From assembly GCF_040115645.1 (NCBI RefSeq), contig NW_027096013.1, positions 806,001-870,000 on the forward strand: a stretch of 64,000 bases of DNA. Reading direction: 5' to 3'. The notes beneath the pieces were generated by a model. That model made no database searches. It worked only from the letters and a program-made list of their open reading frames with translations, and was not told where the DNA came from. The translations under genes were made by a program, and so were the position numbers. Origin of the DNA: Euwallacea fornicatus (Eukaryota > Arthropoda > Insecta > Coleoptera > Curculionidae). This document shows, in pieces, positions 29,011-36,719 of this stretch (its first letter is position 1; each line of letters starts with the position of its first letter).

Positions 29011-29133
29011 CGTGTCGGTACAGGTCCGGGTTGAGCGCCTTGAGACAGGTCCGTACTTGGGGAACTTCTGTAGAGTGACTGGAGCGTGGAGTGGGTGCTC
29101 AAGGTAAGTAAACGAAAAAATGCTCTCTTAATT

Positions 29134-29139
29134 TTTATT
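29134..29139 (-). terminator. Poly(A) signal AATAAA for DNA polymerase gene
   Basis: On the minus strand this hexamer lies about 70 bp past the stop of the PolB gene, just inside the inner edge of the left TIR. The mirrored copy in the right TIR (44155-44160) sits downstream of the last plus-strand gene, so one TIR-borne signal can serve the outward-reading gene at each end. Confidence 0.6.
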
Positions 29140-29207
29140 AGCACATAATACAAACATAACATTAATATAATCTAGAAATTTTGCAATATATATAAGTGAA
29201 CTTTAAA

Positions 29208-32200
29208 CTAAGGCTGTCCGTGACGTATGTTACTGAGGCTATAGTGTCCGTAAGGTAGAGTATCAAAGCTGTTTGATAAAATTTGTCGTTTGTCATCATA
29301 AGGATTTAAAGCAATTTTATTTTGTTCAACGCTATAAATTTCATGATTATAGGAACGAATAGACCGTTGGGTTACCGAAGTGATTTTAAAATTTTTTAAG
29401 CATTCGACGTAATCGTTAAAAGTTAATTTGTTACGGACAATAGTATGTTTCACTCCTTTCGCTTTTTTGGTAACCTTTCCATCTTGAATTTTAAAACTGT
29501 ACATTTTTGACCTGAGTCCAACAAAATGAGAAATAATTTTTCCATTAGCTTCATCCTTCATTAGTCCTAAGACTTTTTTATTTGTCGGAGGGATATTGTA
29601 TGGATTGTTGGTAGGATAATCGGAAGTATCAAATTTCGTTAGATCTCTCTTTATGATTTCTTCATAAACGTCATTACAACAGAGTTCGTAAATAAAACTG
29701 TCGGTGTCCATGTACATGAGCTTGCACCGATCAACTCCCATTTTCGGTAGCATGTACTCATAATGAAAATCGTACATGTATATTTTAGACAAGTCTAAAA
29801 TTGCCATGCCTATGTACAGTGGTTTATTGAAACAGATTGAAGACTTTTTCAGTTCAATAATAACAAGGTTTTCATCTAGAATTAATCTGCTATGAAACCT
29901 AGGACTAGAAATAAAATTTTTTGCACCATAACGTCCTTCCCAAGATTTAACAATTTTAACTACGCGGTGCTTTCGAATATTTTCCATCGTTTTCCCAAAC
30001 ACCGCGTTATTAAACAGCTTGAATAAATTTTTTTCAAAAGTTGATTGAGCTTGTGTTCGAAACCCGTTATTTAATTCAATATAAGATTTTAACCATGGTG
30101 ACTGGTTAAACTTTAAAATTTTGTGAATTTTTGTCGGAACTAATCCATGTTTTAACATTTGCTTTAAATTCCTATAATGAACAATATAATTTTGTTTATG
30201 AAACAGAGTGGTCATTAATTTGGGTAATTTCGATTGTGGCGGTTTAAGATGTTCAGGTGCGAAAGGAAAGTCCTTATGCGTGTCATGTAACTTATTTGGG
30301 TACTGTAAATCTACCTGCAAAATATACCCTACGGGGGAATCGTCAGGAATAGTTAATACGTCAAAATTGGTATCTTCTATCCATTCGAAGCCTCCGTAAG
30401 GTAAAGGTTCACACATTGCCTTTCCGTACAAATTGTTCACATCTAGGTAAAGAAGGTATTTAGACGGTTTTACAGGATCATAGTCAAACATGTACTTGTT
30501 GTTTGCTTCTGAATATCTACTGCTACACACAGAAACGCCACCACGAATACCTTTTTCAATAAACATTATTTGATCGATATCGTGTAATAACTCCAACTTG
30601 CATTTAGTGTACTTTAACATACAGTCCCAAGTATATCCGGGCATGGTAAAATACCATGAAGGATCGAGATTATGAGTTGAAATACAATTTAATCTGAAAT
30701 GTTCAAAAATATCAGCTAAAAGTATAACATCAGTTTTTAAATACAAATCTGAATATTCTCCCAAAGTCTGAATATTAAAAGAATCCCATACCTTCGATGC
30801 ATGACTATATTTTTCGTCGTCAATATGCGAATCTTCTAGTTTATTATAGAAATATTCCTTGGATGGTAAAGTTTTTTCATCAAGTTTATCAATACTATCA
30901 ATATAATCGTAGCAAAACACACCTTTACACGTTAAGAGTTTAAATTTTTCTTCCGTCACATCTAAAAATTGACTTTTTAAAAGTTTTAAATTTTCGGGTT
31001 GCATCGATTTTGCAAGTTCATCGAGAGAAGCCCCCAAAAATCTATACGAATCAATATAGCGAAATTTAATGTCATTTTCTGTTACATGATGGGTGAATGA
31101 AATATATTTTTCTTTGTTAATAGGTAGTACACTTAAACATCCTTTTTTACATAAAAGTTTGATTAAAAAATGAGAATCGTATCCGGAAAGATTCTGGAAA
31201 ATTATCGGCACCACAAACTGCTTACGAAAATTTAAATTGCATACTGAATGAGCAAATCCTCTGAAAATACCCGTGAAATGATCATGATCTCGAACAATTT
31301 CATCTTTAGGGGAAAACGGTTTTTCACAAATGTGACACCTTTTAGCCATTGATAAATCAAGTTGGATGTTCATTGGAGTGTTTTTCTTTGTTTCATTATA
31401 AATAAATTTCGACAGTTCAATCATTTCATTAACAAACCATTCAACACAGTTAGTACCTCGAAACATTTTGAACTGAGATAAAGAGTCATTATATGCACAT
31501 TTGATGAAATATCCTACACTAAAAGGAATGTGTCTTTGATATTTACCTAAATCATTCGAGAAAGAAACGTTTTCCAATTGACTTTCGAAATCAGCATAAA
31601 TAACAAATGGGGCTTTTTGTTGATAAACATGATTTTTAAACTCTATAAAGTCGTATTTGGGAAACGAAATATGACAGTCATTCAACTTAGTGCACAATAC
31701 TTCATGTGTTAATAATTTTTGATGGTTGGAAAAATAATTTAAACATCTATCACAAATAAATTTACGTTGTTTATGTTTGTTTAACTGACTGGATAATAAT
31801 CGTGATAAATCTTTAATCCAGCAATAGTGATAGATAATATTGGTATCTTCTTCTTCTACTACTGCATCTGTGGGAACCGGATTATAGTCATTTAATTTAG
31901 GATAATATTTGTTCTGAATTAAAAGCAAATTAATATGTTTGTTTAGTTTTTGAGGTGTTAATCTGACTGGAACTACTGCATAGAATGTTGTCGGTACCGT
32001 TGACATTTCTAAAGCGTAAACATTTACCGATATATCGTTTAATTTTTCAAATTTATATATTTTGTTTAAAGGCATAGGCATTTCTAAATTTGTGGTATTT
32101 AAAACAGCGCTGTAATGTGGATATGAAGTAATACGATTATTGTTATTTATAACAGGATAAATAGCACTAACAATCGACCAATAGAAACAGGCTTGATCGT

Positions 32201-32963
32201 CATTTTGAATATTAATGCAAGCCCGTTTCTTTGAAATTTCTTTAGGTAATTTGATAAAAGTTGAACCGCTACCCATTTCAAATTTATTAATATTAATTTC
32301 TAAATAATCGATTTTTTGTAAAGCAAAGCCTGAATCACGTTCCTGAAATTCTGACAGTTGGTTTAATACTTGATCTTGGATATTTTCGCGAAACCAGCCA
32401 AGTAAATTCGTTCCCACATCAATGATTGCATAGTTTGTATTAAAATAGAAAATGTTAATTATTTCCTTATCCCCAGATTTTTTAATAAACTCCCCACAAA
32501 ATGTGGAAGCTACCTTAATAACTGGATTTTGTTTTAAAAACTCTTTTATCTTCGTTTCAAATAAAAGAGAAGAATCGTTTAAGAATTGATTTATATCCTT
32601 ATGCGTCAAATTAATAATAACATTCGATGTTACATTTTGATTGAAACATGAAACCACGTTTTCCCACGAAATCCTACTTTCAACATTACTTGTTTCTCGA
32701 TTTAATCCCTCTATATTTTCTAGTTTTAGTCGAAGTAGTTTTTTAATTACATTTAATTGATGTAAATTTGTCTGCAATTTGCGGTGCATACGATATGGTA
32801 AACCACCTTTACCGATTAAATTATTACAAAGGATAATCAATTTTTGCACTCGGTTCAACCAAACAGTTAGGTTTCTCTTACATAATTTATTAATTTGGTG
32901 TCTAATTTTTTTAAAACCTGTAATAACATCTAAGGATTTTTTCAACAAGTTATCCGGATCCAT
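29208..32963 (-). CDS. Protein-primed family B DNA polymerase (Polinton pPolB), 1251 aa
   Basis: Replicative polymerase of the element. The 3'-5' exonuclease motifs are visible: Exo I YADFE (D458, E460), Exo II NLSGYDSHF (D596), Exo III YLKTD (Y741, D745). The polymerase motifs are A, DVNNLYG (D841-G847); B, KLFNNAVFGK (982-991); and C, YMDTDS (D1086, D1088). A C2H2-type finger precedes Exo I (C404, C407, H420, C424), and a CxxC...DHDH...C module (C543, C546, H560, C575) lies between Exo I and Exo II, as in other Polinton polymerases. Length is normal for the family and the reading frame is intact. The ~390-aa N-terminal region has no motif I can name; in this family it may include terminal-protein or primase-like functions (inference). 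The start ATG at 32963 follows a CAG-repeat 5' leader. It is the leftmost gene and reads out toward the left TIR, with the 101-aa gene 50 bp upstream on the same strand. Confidence 0.97.
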   Translation of the reverse strand: MDPDNLLKKSLDVITGFKKIRHQINKLCKRNLTVWLNRVQKLIILCNNLIGKGGLPYRMHRKLQTNLHQLNVIKKLLRLKLENIEGLNRETSNVESRISWENVVSCFNQNVTSNVIINLTHKDINQFLNDSSLLFETKIKEFLKQNPVIKVASTFCGEFIKKSGDKEIINIFYFNTNYAIIDVGTNLLGWFRENIQDQVLNQLSEFQERDSGFALQKIDYLEININKFEMGSGSTFIKLPKEISKKRACINIQNDDQACFYWSIVSAIYPVINNNNRITSYPHYSAVLNTTNLEMPMPLNKIYKFEKLNDISVNVYALEMSTVPTTFYAVVPVRLTPQKLNKHINLLLIQNKYYPKLNDYNPVPTDAVVEEEDTNIIYHYCWIKDLSRLLSSQLNKHKQRKFICDRCLNYFSNHQKLLTHEVLCTKLNDCHISFPKYDFIEFKNHVYQQKAPFVIYADFESQLENVSFSNDLGKYQRHIPFSVGYFIKCAYNDSLSQFKMFRGTNCVEWFVNEMIELSKFIYNETKKNTPMNIQLDLSMAKRCHICEKPFSPKDEIVRDHDHFTGIFRGFAHSVCNLNFRKQFVVPIIFQNLSGYDSHFLIKLLCKKGCLSVLPINKEKYISFTHHVTENDIKFRYIDSYRFLGASLDELAKSMQPENLKLLKSQFLDVTEEKFKLLTCKGVFCYDYIDSIDKLDEKTLPSKEYFYNKLEDSHIDDEKYSHASKVWDSFNIQTLGEYSDLYLKTDVILLADIFEHFRLNCISTHNLDPSWYFTMPGYTWDCMLKYTKCKLELLHDIDQIMFIEKGIRGGVSVCSSRYSEANNKYMFDYDPVKPSKYLLYLDVNNLYGKAMCEPLPYGGFEWIEDTNFDVLTIPDDSPVGYILQVDLQYPNKLHDTHKDFPFAPEHLKPPQSKLPKLMTTLFHKQNYIVHYRNLKQMLKHGLVPTKIHKILKFNQSPWLKSYIELNNGFRTQAQSTFEKNLFKLFNNAVFGKTMENIRKHRVVKIVKSWEGRYGAKNFISSPRFHSRLILDENLVIIELKKSSICFNKPLYIGMAILDLSKIYMYDFHYEYMLPKMGVDRCKLMYMDTDSFIYELCCNDVYEEIIKRDLTKFDTSDYPTNNPYNIPPTNKKVLGLMKDEANGKIISHFVGLRSKMYSFKIQDGKVTKKAKGVKHTIVRNKLTFNDYVECLKNFKITSVTQRSIRSYNHEIYSVEQNKIALNPYDDKRQILSNSFDTLPYGHYSLSNIRHGQP

Positions 32964-32982
32964 GATACAATACCCTTTCTGT

Positions 32983-33002
32983 TGCTGCTGCTGCTGCTGC
33001 TG
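32983..33002. repeat. (CTG)n/(CAG)n microsatellite upstream of PolB
   Basis: About six and a half TGC triplets sit between the stop of the 101-aa gene and the PolB start, in the presumed PolB 5' leader. It is one of several triplet microsatellites placed at gene junctions of this element. Confidence 0.9.
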
Positions 33003-33013
33003 TTACTAATTCT

Positions 33014-33319
33014 TCAAGCCAAACAGATTTCGAATAAAATCAGCGGATTCGGATGTCCTATGTCTTTTGTTCCCCTAAAGACAAGGGCGTATTTTCCTTC
33101 GACAAAGTTATGCAGCTGCGGTTCAAACGTCTCAGTCACTCTTCGAGGGAGGAATACCACAGTGGTTTCCAAGTGTAATAAAATGTTTTTACCGTATTTG
33201 GTATTCGAAAGTGTAGCTTTATAGATCAAATATTTTTCATTAATTGTTAAATCTTGTAGTTTAACCAGTGCTTTATCATTCTTTACAAGACACACTTGGT
33301 TTAGTTTTTCCAAATCCAT
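33014..33319 (-). CDS. Small conserved Polinton-type protein, possibly OB-fold ssDNA binding, 101 aa
   Basis: The protein starts MDLEKLNQVCLV and has an alternating hydrophobic pattern suggesting beta strands: LTINEKYLIYKATLSNTKYG, then LHLETTVVFLPRRV, then YALVFRGT and a C-terminal LILFEI. Short proteins with this arrangement (KY-I-KA---NTK(Y/F)G, then VFLP(R/K)R) are common in arthropod Polinton-like elements as I recall. The pattern would suit an OB fold, and a place next to the polymerase would suit an ssDNA-binding role. Both are inference; no catalytic residue is evident. The ATG at 33319 begins the ORF, and its stop is 50 bp ahead of the PolB start, so the two probably form one replication transcription unit. 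Confidence 0.65.
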   Translation of the reverse strand: MDLEKLNQVCLVKNDKALVKLQDLTINEKYLIYKATLSNTKYGKNILLHLETTVVFLPRRVTETFEPQLHNFVEGKYALVFRGTKDIGHPNPLILFEICLA

Positions 33320-33529
33320 TCTGTTTTAAAATTTAAAGACTTTAGTCATTTACAGTTAAAAAAACTTTCACTTACGTTAAACACTGCAAAATCAAACACC
33401 GTAAAAACTTTCAAGTTTGACTGTCTGCAACAATCTCCTTTACTTCCACTCACATTAACCACTGTAAATTCAAACACTATGAACCTTTAAGTTTGACTAT
33501 CTGCAATAATCTACTTTGCGATATTCCCA

Positions 33530-34140
33530 GATGGAATTATTTATACCTCTGCGGATGCAATCTTCCTTTAAATTAAAAGTATTGATATATTTCATCGGGA
33601 AAAATAAAGTGGTTTCATGTTGCAAATATAAATCATTTTCATGGGATTATGTAAATTAGTCTTTAATGCTAGGAAATATAGAACTTACATTCTATTAAAT
33701 CATTCCCGGATAGAAGTACTGACACCTGTATATGGACTAATTGCATCATTCTCCGATTGTATTTTTATTTACACCTCTTTGCAAATGCTGTCTTCCTTTA
33801 AATAGAAAGTATTGGTATATTTCATGTTACAAATATAAATCATTTTCATGGGATTATGTAAATTAGTCTTTAATGCTAGGAAATATAGAACTTACATTCT
33901 ATTAAATCATTCCCCGGATAGAAGTACTGACTCCTGTATATGGACTAATTGCATCATTCTCGGATTGTATTTTTATTTACACCTCTTTGCAGATGCTGTC
34001 TTCCTTTAAATAGAAAGTATTGGTATATTTTATGTTACAAATATAAATAATTTTCATGGGATTATGTCAATTAGTCTTTAATGAAAGGAAATATAAATCT
34101 TACATTCTATTGAATCATTTTGAACTGGAAATATTAATTT
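33530..34140. repeat. ~207-bp tandem repeat, nearly three copies
   Basis: ATGGGATTATGTMAATTAGT occurs at 33641, 33848 and 34056, spacing 207 and 208 bp. Shared blocks include TGCAATCTTCCTTTAAAT-like, AAAGTATTGRTATATTT, CAAATATAAATMATTTTC and CTTACATTCTATTRAATCATT. Copies two and three are closest to each other; copy one holds an extra ~20-bp stretch (GGGAAAAATAAAGTGGTTT). Confidence 0.9.
33538..33545 (-). promoter_or_regulatory. TATA-box candidate TATAAATA for the 101-aa/PolB unit
   Basis: On the minus strand the context is GAGGTATAAATAATTCC, about 220 bp upstream of the 101-aa gene start. The equivalent place in the other two repeat copies reads TGTAAATA, so only this copy, the one nearest the genes, has a good match. 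The candidate is based on sequence only. Confidence 0.4.
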
Positions 34141-34175
34141 TTATAGTTAATTTTAATATCCCCGCTAATCGAAAC

Positions 34176-34475
34176 TTAAACGTAACAACGTAAAGTCTGC
34201 AAACAATATGGACACATCTTTTGCGATGACGGTGGACCATCTATATGAACGTGAACTTCAGGTCGATTGTAGTGAACGAAACATGGCAGCCTTATTTGTA
34301 GCTCATAATTGCTAGTATATTCATAGGGTAACTTACTCCAAATATTTAGAAGATCTATGCAGTCTACTTGTTTCAAAAAATACTCGAGCGGAAGACATTT
34401 TAATTCTTCACTTTTCAATTGTTTAATATCTTTGCTTCCAATTAAAAAGTCAACCAAGTTTTGTGTTGTGTTCAT
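34176..34475 (-). CDS. Unidentified protein with C-terminal CxxC cluster, 99 aa
   Basis: I do not recognise the family. The open frame extends upstream to 34556, but there it opens with a non-ATG codon; the first ATG is at 34541 and a second at 34475. I chose 34475 (protein beginning MNTTQNLVDFLIG) because it has an A at -3 and a TATATTTA about 20 bp upstream; the 34541 start would add 22 residues. The C-terminus reads HVHIDGPPSSQKMCPYCLQT followed by LRC, so the histidines and cysteines could bind zinc. The N-terminal half is probably helical. It lies 40 bp downstream of nothing coding on its left and is followed upstream by the 242-aa gene on the same strand. Confidence 0.5.
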   Translation of the reverse strand: MNTTQNLVDFLIGSKDIKQLKSEELKCLPLEYFLKQVDCIDLLNIWSKLPYEYTSNYELQIRLPCFVHYNRPEVHVHIDGPPSSQKMCPYCLQTLRCYV

Positions 34476-34597
34476 CTTAGTCGTGTAACATAAATATACT
34501 GAGGTAGTTAGAAAATTGTTAATATTTAAATATGAGAGCATATTGGGGAGGGGCAAACGATATATAGTAAAAAAGCTTTATATTTTCTACAAAAATT

Positions 34598-35326
34598 TTA
34601 TTCTCTATTTAAATCCTGCACAACTTTGTCATAATAATAATATAGGTATTCCTTAAGGGCACTACTTAGTAGCATATTTCCCATACATTTATCGCAAATT
34701 AAGTTATACAATTCTAATAGTGGTTTTCTATTAACATTGTTTGCGATGCACCAAGGTTTAAGTACATTTATTATATTGTAATAAAAAGTACAAAAATGCA
34801 GATCATTCAATATGACCAACCGTTGGCGAATAAGGTGAAAATCAATGTGAAAAATTTGATGTACATCTTTTTCTGTTAAATAGAAACTTACACAATATTT
34901 AGATATTTTCAATACTTTTCCAAAATCACCATCAGTATTGGTAAATCCAATCATTTGATTCACTTCGATAAAATCACCACATGGAAAGGTTACCACGTCA
35001 CCCGAAACCGTAGGGTCATTGAAAAAATCACACATCTTTTCGTGCAGAACATTTAAAAATGTGATCCATTCAAATTCACTGAATGATATTTTACCAATTT
35101 TTGTCGTTTCAGATAATGTAATAACCGAACTGAATGTTCGCGCCGGACTTAAACCACATTCGATTCGATATGAATCCGTATAATATGATGCATTTAGTAG
35201 ATGGAAGGATTCTTTTCTAGCGGCATCTTCAAACTTTTGTATACATTCTTCGAGTTGACGATCGTAACGAATCGGGGATGAAGAAGTTGCACAGTCGTAA
35301 TCATCATCACTTTTATGAGAAATCAT
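34598..35326 (-). CDS. Unidentified Polinton accessory protein, 242 aa
   Basis: The frame is intact from the ATG at 35326. The N-terminal ~20 residues are acidic and serine-rich (SDDDYDCATSSSP). A stretch at about 65-105 (VITLSETTKIGKISFSEFEW, then TFLNVLHEKMCDFF) looks like two beta strands followed by an amphipathic helix with a conserved-looking Trp. This faintly recalls the PC4-like single-strand binding fold, but I cannot confirm that. A CDKC pair occurs near residue 213, and the C-terminus is helical and tyrosine-rich. No catalytic motif is seen. It shares strand and close spacing with the 99-aa gene (about 120 bp), so the two may be co-transcribed. It diverges from the GADD34-like gene across a 193-bp intergenic region. 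Confidence 0.6.
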   Translation of the reverse strand: MISHKSDDDYDCATSSSPIRYDRQLEECIQKFEDAARKESFHLLNASYYTDSYRIECGLSPARTFSSVITLSETTKIGKISFSEFEWITFLNVLHEKMCDFFNDPTVSGDVVTFPCGDFIEVNQMIGFTNTDGDFGKVLKISKYCVSFYLTEKDVHQIFHIDFHLIRQRLVILNDLHFCTFYYNIINVLKPWCIANNVNRKPLLELYNLICDKCMGNMLLSSALKEYLYYYYDKVVQDLNRE

Positions 35327-35519
35327 TTTGTCACTATAACACTACGTTAATATTTAAGACGCACATGTTCTTCTCTTTAACTATTGAACGCTTATGAAAT
35401 TATTTCAGTTTATGTCGTTAAGTGTCCCCCATTCCCACTGTTTCAACTTGTTCCAACTTGTCTACAGACAAATTCGTATAAGGTTATTAACCCCGTAATT
35501 TTCTTTTTATCATAACACA
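35327..35519. promoter_or_regulatory. Divergent promoter region between the 242-aa gene and the GADD34-like gene
   Basis: This is 193 bp with no ORF. The plus strand has TATAAGG at 35477-35483, 37 bp before the ATG of the 73-aa gene. The minus strand has an AT-rich TTAAATATTAA about 30 bp before the 242-aa start. Confidence 0.5.
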
Positions 35520-35741
35520 ATGAAAAAAGTGTCTTTTTGCGAGAAGAACAAAGTCTTCAAACTGGTTGTATGGAGTTTTGCTTACAGGGAGGCTAGAAAA
35601 AGTGATTATCTAGCTGTGCATATTAACAGAATCCATTTTCAAAGAAGAATTCAGTTGTGTGAAGAAAAAATGGTCCATATATTTTCAAATATACATAGAA
35701 CGAAAATTTATAACGAAAGATTTAATGTTATCGGAGGTTAA
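35520..35741 (+). CDS. PPP1R15/GADD34-like PP1-regulatory mini-protein, 73 aa
   Basis: The protein opens with a PP1-docking RVxF-type motif (KKVSF, residues 2-6) followed by an acidic residue and a hydrophobic strand (KVFKLVVW, 11-18), a Trp at 18, an ARK turn (25-27), and a basic/aromatic helix (NRIHFQRRIQLCEEK, 36-50) ending HRTKIYNERF (59-68). This order (KVxF, short spacer, W, AR, then RxxFxRRIxxxE and a terminal HR segment) is that of the C-terminal core of PPP1R15 proteins, which recruit PP1 to dephosphorylate eIF2alpha. Viral members of the family are also about this short. The expected role is to relieve host translational shut-off; that is inference. It stands alone on the plus strand among minus-strand genes, with its own TATAAGG (35477) and AATAAA (35753). 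Closest alternative: a chance ORF, unlikely given the motif order. Confidence 0.65.
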   Translation: MKKVSFCEKNKVFKLVVWSFAYREARKSDYLAVHINRIHFQRRIQLCEEKMVHIFSNIHRTKIYNERFNVIGG

Positions 35742-35752
35742 AAATTCTAGTA

Positions 35753-35758
35753 AATAAA
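35753..35758 (+). terminator. Poly(A) signal AATAAA for the GADD34-like gene
   Basis: AATAAA lies 12 bp after the stop codon, within the 24-bp gap that separates this gene from the convergent integrase gene. With the upstream TATAAGG it makes a compact stand-alone transcription unit. Confidence 0.55.
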
Positions 35759-35765
35759 AAAAATG

Positions 35766-36701
35766 TTACAGAATATTCTTTTTCAAAATCCAAGAATTAT
35801 TTGAGTTACTAAAACCGAGCCATTTAACATAAACCTTATCTCCTTTTTGTTTTAAAATCTTTTCAACCAAGTAAACGTCAGGATATTTAACTTTCTGCAG
35901 TTCCTCTTCATAGAATCCTCCCTGAACGTATTCATTGTTGTAATCTTTCAATAAGTACGTGGTGGGATTAGTCAACTGGATCTTTTCTATTTGGAATATT
36001 TCAGTCGACCAATTCGGAGTGTAACCTTTATCGAAAGCTTCTCTCTGTTTGGAAATCCTCACAAAATCGTGCACTTTCAGTTTTGGCTTTTTGGGATCCA
36101 CCGTTTTTAGATGAGAGTAGGAATTTGATAAAATTTCCTCGGCATTCTTATTATCGACACTGTTAGGCTTGTAGCCAGTAGTTCGGTGAACAGTATTATT
36201 ATATTTTTGTACAATTTTTTCTAAAATATCAAGCCATTTATAATTTCCTTGAATTGTGAATTGTCGCCATATCATATTCTTCAATGTACGATTTACTCTT
36301 TCAACGATGCTTGCTTTTAAGTTAGAAAATGTACTGTAATGATTAATTTCATATTTTTTCACAAGTTCGGTGAAATCCCTGTTGTAGAATTCGGTACCAA
36401 GATCTGTATGCAAATTTTTCGGAGGATTTTTGGATCTTCTTAGAATTGCTGCAAATGCTAACGTAACATCTTTACTTTTTTTACTTTTTAAAGGCATTAC
36501 CCAAACATATTTTGAAAAGGCGTTTATAACTACCAGGATATAGCGAAATCCGCTATTTGATTTGACATACGGCTGCATTTCCACGAGATCCGCTTGCCAC
36601 AAGTCGTGCAACCCTTTAATAATTACCCTTCGCCTTTTATAATTTTTCCTAGCAGGTTTATGTAACTCGTGAGCCACAGTTTCCTTTGATGTGAGTACCA
36701 T
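35766..36701 (-). CDS. Retrovirus-like integrase with C-terminal chromodomain, 311 aa
   Basis: DDE integrase that would join the TIR ends to target DNA. The catalytic triad is D38 (LWQADLVEM), D100 (HTDLGTEF) and E134 (IVERVNRTLKN), with 33 residues between the second Asp and Glu. The N-terminal HKPARKNYKRR segment is typical of Polinton integrases; no HHCC zinc motif is seen. An SH3-like basic segment (about 205-270) leads to a chromodomain at 275-311: VYLVEKIL...VYVKWLGF...NNSW. Aromatic cage candidates are Y277, W294 and F297, plus W304, matching the HP1-type arrangement. A usual Asp in 'VID-FSKY' is Asn here (N60); it is not part of the triad. The ATG at 36701 is 18 bp after the stop of the coiled-coil ORF on the same strand. 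The chromodomain could direct integration to H3K9-methylated chromatin (inference). Confidence 0.96.
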   Translation of the reverse strand: MVLTSKETVAHELHKPARKNYKRRRVIIKGLHDLWQADLVEMQPYVKSNSGFRYILVVINAFSKYVWVMPLKSKKSKDVTLAFAAILRRSKNPPKNLHTDLGTEFYNRDFTELVKKYEINHYSTFSNLKASIVERVNRTLKNMIWRQFTIQGNYKWLDILEKIVQKYNNTVHRTTGYKPNSVDNKNAEEILSNSYSHLKTVDPKKPKLKVHDFVRISKQREAFDKGYTPNWSTEIFQIEKIQLTNPTTYLLKDYNNEYVQGGFYEEELQKVKYPDVYLVEKILKQKGDKVYVKWLGFSNSNNSWILKKNIL

Positions 36702-36719
36702 AACTAAGCTAACACTAAC

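Larger units (their letters stand above)
28266..29143 (+). repeat. Left terminal inverted repeat (878 bp)
   Basis: It matches the reverse complement of 44151-45028 at 874 of 878 positions by hand alignment; the differences are at 28692, 28742, 28758 and 28777. It begins AGTAGTTGAGCTAGGGGGGT and is rich in the motif CGTTAACGTTATTTT and in TTTGTCG-TTA-CGACAAA palindromes. It holds three internal ~230-bp subrepeats. Its inner end carries a minus-strand AATAAA at 29134-29139 and, on the plus strand, a strong splice-donor-like CAAGGTAAGTA near 29099. No convincing protein gene lies in it: the longer ORFs lack ATG starts. Confidence 0.97.
33320..34175. other. Non-coding spacer with short duplications
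   Basis: No credible ORF lies on either strand. The part next to the 101-aa gene holds an imperfect ~78-bp direct duplication (CACTTACGTTAAACACTGCA at 33369 and its relative at 33447), both followed by AGTTTGACTRTCTGCAAYAATCT. Farther left-to-right are the ~207-bp tandem repeats annotated separately. The spacer probably carries the promoter of the 101-aa/PolB unit. Confidence 0.7.

Noticed and set aside
28664..29107. ORFs of 73 and 64 aa in the left TIR, and their mirror in the right TIR (44187-44630)
   Set aside because: They open with GTG or TTG and not ATG; frames run through subrepeats. The mirrored copy follows from TIR identity and is not evidence for coding.
35766..36701. LTR retrotransposon or endogenous retrovirus as source of the integrase
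   Set aside because: No reverse transcriptase, gag or LTRs; the integrase lies in a Polinton gene set with TIRs and a 6-bp duplication.
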